Assembly: GCA_023634235.1 (NCBI GenBank) | Contig: JAMKCF010000001.1 | Coordinates: 12,968,258 to 13,032,257 of the forward strand | Length of the DNA stretch: 64,000 bases | Direction of reading: 5' to 3' | Source of the DNA: Pisaster brevispinus | Lineage: Eukaryota > Echinodermata > Asteroidea > Forcipulatida > Asteriidae | In this document: positions 57,087 to 64,000 of the stretch, piece by piece | How the letters are laid out: every line of letters begins with the position of its first letter | Numbering within the stretch: the first letter of the stretch is position 1 | Program-made: the position numbers and the translations under genes | The notes under the pieces: generated by a model | Seen by the model: the letters and a program-made list of their open reading frames with translations, nothing else | Told to the model about the DNA's origin: nothing | Database searches by the model: none

Positions 57087-57453
57087 TTAGGTACACGTGC
57101 CTGGTAGTTTTCCACGTGTAAATGCAGTGGACACAGCTAGCTGTCAAAACAACTGTGAGCGTACGAAACACAGGGTACGGCATTGTTTCTTTGAAAAATG
57201 GTACCTATATTGGGAGGTCATCGGGCAAAAACTCATAATTGTAGTCCCTTAGCTAGAAGGATGAATCAAGAGTCTACTACATTGCAACACTGCGCCCAAA
57301 ACAACACATACCATGCCCGAAAGAAACTTAAATTCCCCTCAACTTCGGGTCTTCACCAGTCCCGGCATTTAGTTTATAAAATATGCACCATATTCAAAAT
57401 TATCTCTTAAATTTGCTACATAAAGGTCAAACACAAATAAAACAAACACGCAC

Positions 57454-57562
57454 CTTCCGTAATTTTTTTCTTTGAGAAGAAAGACGATATAGGCCTTGTA
57501 TGACACTTCGGGTCAGAATCATCCACCGTCGCCGGCACCTTTCTCTTGCGATTCGACATCAT
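57454..57562 (-). CDS. candidate first coding exon of the hAT-type gene
   Basis: ATG at 57562 (or 57559) opens a short basic start (MSNRKRKVPATVDD), then CHTRPISSFFSKKKITE up to a donor (gaag|gtgcgt). The start contains a nuclear-localisation-like RKRK. The ISSFFSKK segment resembles the hydrophobic core of PCNA-binding PIP boxes (xxIxxFF), without the usual Gln. Beginnings of this style are common in hAT/DUF4371 transposase genes. It leaves in phase 1, matching the exon at 56006. Confidence 0.45.
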
Positions 57563-59410
57563 CAACTCGGAGAGCAAGGAACAACCACATTCAGGCCGTG
57601 CCGATGCGCTATAATACATACCAACAGTGCAACTTGCAACCGTAGTAGTCTTTGCTTCAGAATAAGATTGGCCCTGCTAAAACCCCGCTCTTATTTATTG
57701 TTACTTGGTTTTTACTAGATTGCTTTATATTATAGCAAAAAGTTAATTCATATAGTAATACTTTGCACGCCCAAACTATAGGAGGGAGCCGGTACAACAA
57801 AGCATACATGTACACTAGGCATAAACTTGGGTAAGAGCTTGGACGTTAACTGGGGCAAATACGTTATTTGATTAGGCTAGGTGAAGATGGTAGGACCTTA
57901 ATTATGGTAGGACAATCAAACATTAAAACGGCACGGTGCCAGCGGTGGTTCAAATTGACTAGGCTTTTTCTGCAATTTACTGGAAGAGGGAGAAATGTTG
58001 CAATATGGACATACATTGGACATCGGCTTCTACCTGAAGTCTTTCTTAGTTTTGAGCATGCAAAAATACGCCTGTAACATTTTATTCGAGGACGGCTGTA
58101 TTATAAAGTTGACGTTTGAAAAGAAGCGCGAGTTGTATGTGTCCCGACCATTCATAATTTTTTTGGGAGAGAGCTGGTCGATTCACGGAAGGGGTGTTGA
58201 TATTAATGAGTCCGCAAAAAGACTTTAGAAATAATCATTACTTGCGTAAGATTAATTTCAGCAAATGCCGTTTTCAAGCTTTAAAAATATCAATGTCGCC
58301 CTCAAAATTTCCCTTTCTAACAAACCTTGTAAAACTCAATTGTACATTGAGAAACTAAAGAACATCCCTAGAATTACTGTCGATGCAGTCCAATGCCATT
58401 GCGTCTATGCCCATGAAATGTTGAGAGATAATTGTTGGGTGTTTCTTTCAATTTCATAGTGCACAATTTGAAACATATATATTTTACTTTCTGGTAATAA
58501 CTACTTTACTTACGCCTATTTTCTCCCCAAAATGGACCCAACGACCGGCATTCACACGCCATTGGGCCAATCCACTTGGGGCTAGGGCCATCACTGCGAC
58601 ACTGCACATGTGTCTCGTTTTGATGGTGTCGTCATACATGTACATGTATCTGCGCCAACCGTGTAATCCAATGACGCGTTAACTGTATATGCACATACTG
58701 TACATGAACATGTCTGTGCACATGATGTGAATGTATCGTACATAGCCATGATAGCAGGTAGGCTTCGTGGCCGGATGGATGGGATAAGTTGACGCCTGTA
58801 ATGCAATGCATGTAAATAGAGTAGGGCCTACAGCGGGGCACAGGAGTGGAAACTGAAATGTATGGTACAAATTGTTTTAATTTATTTTCTTATAAATTTT
58901 TTTTTTTTTTCATTCATACAGAACTTTAGTTTGGGGGAAAACTGGGGGGAATTGAAAAAAAAAGAGAAAAAACTTCTGGACAACACTGTGGAGGTGGAAA
59001 AAGGTGGAAATTCCCCATGAAAATACGAGCGATGTGTAGAGAGACCCTAACACTTCGCGCATGCGCACTCACTCATAACCAGAGACGAAGGTTCTAAAAT
59101 AAACCACACAAACTGTTTTATCACACAATTTTACCTTTGCTCGTAAATTGGGGGAAATTCTTGGTACACGTATTGTATTTTTTTAAGAAACTAATACAAC
59201 CTTTTTCACACATTTATTACACTAAAGAATATGACACCAAATTATTGTTTACATTTATTTGTGATTGCTTATTATGGTATCAGTGATACATGCTCTAAAC
59301 CTGCCACACAGGAAACGGCTGAACTAAGTGCCTCGCAAGGCATTCGTGTGCACCTCGGCAGTCAATCATCAATAAACTTAGTTGAAAAGTATCATGAAGA
59401 AAAAACTCAC
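57563..59410. other. noncoding, intergenic or intronic
   Basis: No supported gene. A poly-T tract lies at 58899-58910. The remaining 3' exon(s) of the DUF4806-like gene should lie here or further left, but none was recognised. Confidence 0.4.
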
Positions 59411-62400
59411 CAGTTTTTGTCTGCATTTTTTATCTTGAAGAAGGCTTTCATCTAGATCCTGTACTGCACACCAGGAGTCGCATGGCTCAAAGTTGCTTGG
59501 TCCTTCTTCGAGGGAAACAATTCTTTTGCTCTGCTCTTCAATCAACTGTTTAATATCTGCCAACATATACATGACCTTTCTCTGAAACTCTGTGTGCAAA
59601 AATACATAAATAAATGCTAAAACATGTTGCAAAAAACCCCCCACACAAATTAAAAAAATTGCCTTATTTAAAAGATAGATAAATATGGATAAGGTTTGTG
59701 CTATGATTTTTAATTCACTTCCACCACTGTGACTTAAAATCTACAAGAAGAGGAGAGCATGCATTTCAACTGCATAGGAGATTAACTATTATATACCTAT
59801 AGATTCCTTTAACCTGATTGGTTAAACCCTGCGCTGCAGTATGCCACGATCCATGCTGTGCAACATGGTGGTACTGTCGTCGAGTGCTCACAAGCTCTTC
59901 CAACTCTTCTAACATGGTATCAATAGACTTACACAGGTTCACTGAATCGAAAGAACCAACAAAAGGCAAAACAAAATAATAAATGTGTGCATCATGCCAA
60001 TATACACAGGCGGTCACTTGATTGCGCTGTTCCTTGCTGTGCATTGTGAATAGCATGTTATATAACTTTGTTTAGGTGAACCATGGAGTCTATTTTCTTC
60101 CTCCATGGGACAAAACTCCTTCCAAAACATCAGCAGCTGACATCCTGCTCGATAAAGCCATCGTGATAGAGTGAACTCAAATAAGATATTGCTGTGTGTT
60201 CATATGGGTGAGCACACTCAGTCGCTACAAAAAGAAACTAATGTTACTCAAATCCAACTTTGTTTTACATTTGACTGCACTGCTTACCAGTCTTTTGAGA
60301 AACAAGCTATCTTATTTACTTGGCCTACCCTGAAACCACAGCTTGACCGCCTTACAGTAAACAGCTGGGGTCTGCATGATGTCTGCAATAGCAAAGCCAG
60401 TGACAGAATGATTGGTTGTTTGGCGGTTTAGCGGAAACAGCGGCTAAGATCTTAGACCTTAGAGTGTATCCAATGTCAACGTATTCTCTAAGGGGCTTTG
60501 AAGTTAAAGGTGACTGTAGGTCGATGACTCACCCCAAGCTAATTCTGCCGGTTATAATCTTATCCGGCTATGTTCCATAAGGGAACTTGCGAAATTTCGC
60601 GATTTTTGAGTGTACCGTTAATGAGTAAACACAATTTGTTTACAATGGTACACTCACGGAGTGTACGATGCCACTTAAAAGTGGAGTCATTAAAATAGCC
60701 GGGCCCCCTTTTTTTCTATCAAGATGACGTCATAATTAACTGTGCCCGGGGCACAGCAATCGATTGTCCCTCATATGTTGCTCGTATGTACGCATCCATT
60801 GTATGACTTGGTTGATTACAGGTATTGTAAAAGAGACTGGCTTTCCATGTCACGGCGCCACTGTTCACCGTGGTCCGGGATGTTAGTGTTACATTTCAAA
60901 ATCAAGGCTTATGCTGTAGGCCTCGTCAGTTCAGGAAGTCTTTTAACCAATCAGATTAGAAGAATCTATATTATTCGGTATATAAAACAAATATTGACTG
61001 ACATCACCTTGGGCCTCCCCTCATAGCAGTCAAAATTTCTATTCTAAAAATTTAGAGTTCAACTACATTTTGGTGAAGTACAGTTCAGGTTTAAAAAGAG
61101 CAAACCTACACATAGCTTCCAAGTAAGTTACATGTAAGGGAGACAAATTAAGGATAGGCTAAAGCAATTAGTGAGGCATGTAACTCAAGGACAACTAATA
61201 CTTACTTTCTACTGACATATGAAAGACTTGGCGTCTTGTCTCACTGGGGATTGCAAAATTGCAAAAGAATTAAACAAACATGTACAAGTATTAAATGTTT
61301 CTTGAAATACTTCAATTGAGTAAGTTCTACAATATGAGTCGGTCAGAATTTCCGTTAAATTTTAAGTAATTTCGGTATTCAATGAGACTAACTGCATAGA
61401 CTAACTCCATATGGATATAGAAAAGCTGATCAGCTAGTGAACCTTTGCATCCTGGAGACTGAAACACACACAAGCATGGGCCAACAAAAACTAGATTATG
61501 CGAGCTTTAAACAGAATGCAGGCCAGATTGCTTTATACAATACTAACTTCACCCAAATGATATAGAGAAATGACGTGCATGATGAGAACATGTTTTATGG
61601 AGCCGACTCATTTAAGGCATTTTTAAATCACATGACAAATTCAAGCATGCAGATTATTTCAAATTCAGGACTACTGATAATATGATCATGACTGTCTGTA
61701 ATGCATACCTGGCTCTTGAAAGGTTTGGAGGAGAGGGCTCCTGGTGAGTACTGCCCCGAGAACTTGAATCACTTGTCTGACGAGTCGATACAGGTGAATC
61801 ACTGAAAACAAGTATTTAAAATAAAATAAAATATAATCAAAATTGACAAATATATTTTGTTTAAACAGATCAGTACAAACTCAGATCAACTGAAAATAAA
61901 TGATGATTTCTACAATGCATACCTGGCTCTTGAGAAGTTTGAAGGAGAGGGCTCCCAGTGAGTACTGCCCCGAAAACTTGAGTCTCTTGCCTGACGAGTC
62001 GATGCAGGTGACTTGCTGTTAAAATAAAATAAAATATAATCAAAATAATTGACAACAATTTCTTTTTGAACAGATCATTTCAAATTCAGGGTAACTGAAT
62101 ATAAATCCTGATCTCTATAATGCATACCTGACTCTTGAGAAGTTTGGAGTAGAGTGTTCCCAGTGAGTACTGCCCTAAAAACTTGAGTCTCTTGCCCGAC
62201 GAGTTGATGCTGTTGACAGACTGAAAACAAGTATTTAAATAAAAATATCATCAAAATTTACAAATAAAAAAATGTACGGCAGACCATTTCAAACTCAGGC
62301 TACTTAAAATATATCCTGTCTTTGTAATGCATACCAGGCTCTTGTGAAGTTTGGAAGAGAGGGCTCCTGGCTGGTACTGCCCTGAGAACTTGTGTCACTT

Positions 62401-63919
62401 GTCTGACGCGTCCATGCTGGAGACTCACTGCAAAGAAGCCCATTCAAAATAATAACAAAGTTGACAAATACCTAGTGTAGTGCAGATTATTGCAACCCGA
62501 AGCTTACTGAATTGGTGAGTACTGCCCTGGTGGGACCTTGGTTCATGTTAACTTGGGCGAGTAGCTGCTCTACATCTTGATTCACTGTATATTTAACCTA
62601 ATCTCTGTACTGGATCGCTTGGAAGAATGTGCCACTGAAATAAAAACGTGGATGTCACAGAACAACCTAATACTAAATGGTAACAAATCTGAGTTCCTAC
62701 CTCTAGGTTCAAAACAAAACCTCAACAAGATCCCTAAGCACTCCATAACAATCTGCGACAAACAACTACATCCAAAAGAGAAGTGTCGGAATCTTGGCGT
62801 GATCATTGATTCGCACATGACTCTTAATGATCACATATCAAGTATCTCCAAGTCCATCAGATTCCAGCTACGGAACCTTTCACATATCCGTAGATTCCTC
62901 ACCCACAAAGCAACAGAATGCATGGTCCATTCCCTGATTTCATCTCGCCTCGATTTCTGCAATGCCCTCTTCATCAACCTCCCGGATTACCAGCTAAGGC
63001 GTCTCCAACGGCTGCAGAACTCAGCGGCCAGATTGGTTACCCTCACCAAAGGCAGATCTCACATCACACCCATTCTCCAGGCGCTACACTGGCTTCCCGT
63101 TCATGAACGTGTTATTTTCAAGACCATTCTTCTTGTCTTCCAATCTCTTCACAACACATCACCTTCATATATCCAGGACCTAATAAGCCTCTACAAACCT
63201 CCACGTAAACTCCGCTCTGCTGATGCCCTTCTTCTACAGATCCCACATTCACGGCATTCTTGGGGAAGTCGGTCGTTCTCAAGATCTGGCCCTTCACTCT
63301 GGAACAGACTCCCTGCTGAACTCAGAAAAGAAACCTCTCGTGCAAAATTCAAAATTCAATTAAAAACCCACCTTTTCCGTAGTTCCAAACTTAATCGGTT
63401 TGTTGTTTAGTTCAGACTATTTCTGGCCTGTCTCTCAATCGCGCCAGGAGTGTAAAGTCTGACAGACATGGCGCGTTATAAATGTTCACTATTATTATTA
63501 TTATTATAATGATAGTTGTGCCAATTGTGTAAGTTGAATGTTTTGCAGGTCCTCAGAGTTTGGTCCAAATAACAGCACCTTCTGACGGTCCATTTCCAAG
63601 TGGTACTCTACTAAAAGATACTTAGAAACTTAATAACTAATATCACGTGCCCTTACCCTGACTCGCTTATGTCCTTTGTGCCTTTGAACTTTGTCGGAGG
63701 TGGTGGAAGTACAATTTTACCTGAGTTTAACAAACAAAACACAGAAGCATTTCAAAATGTTAATGCAATAAAATATGCAAGTGATTGAAAATGCAATCCA
63801 ACTGAATTTTCACATGATTCATATTTGGTGCATGTAACTATTTAATGAGAAAAATTTCTTACTTGTCTGTTCCGTTTTCTCATGAAAAACCTCTTCATCT
63901 GTCTGATCTTCATCATATT
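59411..63919 (-). CDS. DUF4806-like gene with tandem exon array, partial
   Basis: Exons 63919-63863, 63720-63657, 62427-62335, 62220-62128, 62015-61923, 61801-61709, 61243-61206 and 59589-59411 all have GT/AG borders and agree in phase at every junction. The protein begins acidic (YDEDQTDEEVFHEKTEQT), then has a proline-rich KIVLPPPPTKFKGTKDISES and four 31-residue Ser/Thr/Pro-rich units. It continues through ETRRQVFHMSVE into FQRKVMYMLADIKQLIEEQ, KRIVSLEEG and VQDLDESLLQDKKCRQKL. The last part resembles the coiled start of DUF4806 domains (FxxxVLxxLxxI...LE, then a leucine-rich end). The rest of the domain should be on missing 3' exons, and the 5' end lies beyond the window. The third exon copy (62220-62128) has an in-frame TAG. 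A LINE sits in the intron after 63657. Confidence 0.7.
59797..59941 (-). CDS. candidate alternative exon
   Basis: Between an acceptor (ctttcgattcag) and a possible donor (ctatag|gtatat) lies an open helical-looking segment (NLCKSIDTMLEELEELVSTR, then GLTNQVKGIY). Its entry phase matches the upstream exon at 61206, but neither possible donor (after 59797, or before gttaaa) gives a phase that joins to 59589. It could be an alternative terminal exon or chance. Confidence 0.25.
59942..61205. other. intron with a hairpin
   Basis: Large intron of the DUF4806-like gene. GAGTGTACC...GTAAACA (60608-60631) pairs with TGTTTAC...GGTACACTC (60637-60655), making a two-part hairpin. A gcgaaatttcgc palindrome lies at 60589-60600. 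A short minus-strand open segment near 60330-60390 has an acceptor-like edge but no recognisable content. Confidence 0.4.
61709..62584 (-). repeat. tandem exon duplication, period about 205-214 bp
   Basis: Four exons of exactly 93 bp (61801-61709, 62015-61923, 62220-62128, 62427-62335), each with a conserved donor |GTATGCATT and part of the intron, repeat at spacings of 214, 205 and 207 bp. Each enters with one base and leaves with two, so any number can be skipped or added without shifting frame. Core strings: STRQTSDSSS, RGSTHQEPSP, NLSRA. Copy 3 has an in-frame TAG. A fifth copy (62584-62508) keeps cagtgaatca and gggcagtactcacca but is 77 bp and would shift the frame. Confidence 0.85.
62585..63517 (+). 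mobile_element. CR1/L2-type LINE, strongly 5'-truncated
   Basis: The frame to 63410 encodes only the C-terminal part of the reverse transcriptase: KTWMSQNNLILNGNKSEFL, the block C-RNLGVIIDSHMTLNDHIS, FQLRNLSHIRRF, HSLISSRLDFCNALF, HWLPVHERVIFK and the terminal KTHLFRSSK. The catalytic YADD and everything before are missing. No stops, so it is probably young. The 3' end has gcgcgttataaatg and an (att)n tail (63491-63506). It lies in antisense to the DUF4806-like gene. Confidence 0.85.
63518..63656. other. intron remainder
   Basis: Intronic sequence between the LINE tail and the exon at 63657-63720. Nothing else seen. Confidence 0.4.
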
Positions 63920-64000
63920 CTATGAAGAAATGCAGGGAACCTGTGTATTAATGATCATTTGACTATTTTGTGCAAGTTCAAAGAAGGAAGAATTTGGTTT

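Noticed and set aside
60060..60440. Exon-like segments on the minus strand in the large intron
   Set aside because: One acceptor-like edge (tattgcag near 60395) exists, but the reading frames are short and broken and no homology is visible.

Overview
This is a piece of an animal nuclear genome and nothing in it looks bacterial, phage or organellar. It is AT-rich, the genes that can be traced are split by introns with GT/AG borders, and most recognisable sequence is transposon debris: non-LTR retrotransposons, LTR pieces, hAT-like and EnSpm/CACTA-like transposase genes, a Helitron end, MITEs, a tRNA-derived SINE and several satellites. From memory, the short dispersed repeats (the GGGCCCAATTTCAT inverted-repeat MITE, the 'cactggacac...attactcaaaat...cttggtaac' repeat at 7233-7318, frequent taggccta strings) point to an echinoderm, most likely a sea star. 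That is recognition, not a search result. No rRNA, true tRNA, CRISPR array or operon is visible.

Layout. 1-12 kb: no convincing gene; a SINE dimer (1793-2301), dispersed repeats, a nested block of two inverted-repeat element families (about 8540-10060) and a satellite with paired GATAATATTATC palindromes (10560-11700). 12.2-15.3 kb: a minus-strand gene of at least seven exons that I do not recognise, cut at its 5' side by a CR1/L2-type LINE (15304-16833). 18.2-19.2 kb: a decayed copy of a repetitive metazoan protein family. 21.3-31.0 kb: three copies of a CCATGG-rich repeat surround a broken EnSpm/CACTA-like transposase gene (22604-25356, minus) and a broken LINE (25545-28014, plus). 32.9-33.7 kb: two exons of a THAP-domain gene. 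34.6-35.7 kb: a solo LTR with a 5-bp target duplication. 37.6-38.0 kb: a GC-rich stretch with clustered YY1-like sites, possibly a promoter. 40.0-41.3 kb: a Helitron 3' end, then a Ty3/gypsy integrase remnant interrupted by a small inverted-repeat transposon. 41.7-42.4 kb: a tandem repeat carrying CRE-like TGACGTCA sites. 44.9-47.1 kb: a LINE with a PHD finger and a degenerate 2A-like motif.

48.3-57.6 kb (minus) appears to be one hAT-type transposase gene in several exons. A CR1/L2-type LINE (about 51180-55795) with an intact-looking 2A motif lies inside it, and a solo LTR (54485-55655) lies inside that LINE, so three insertion layers can be read in order.

59.4-63.9 kb (minus) is the best-supported host-like gene. 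Its exons join in phase and end in a DUF4806-like segment. It contains four tandem, symmetric 93-bp exons coding for a Ser/Thr/Pro-rich 31-residue unit, one with an in-frame stop, plus a degenerate fifth copy beside another LINE insertion. This exon array is the most interesting feature of the window.
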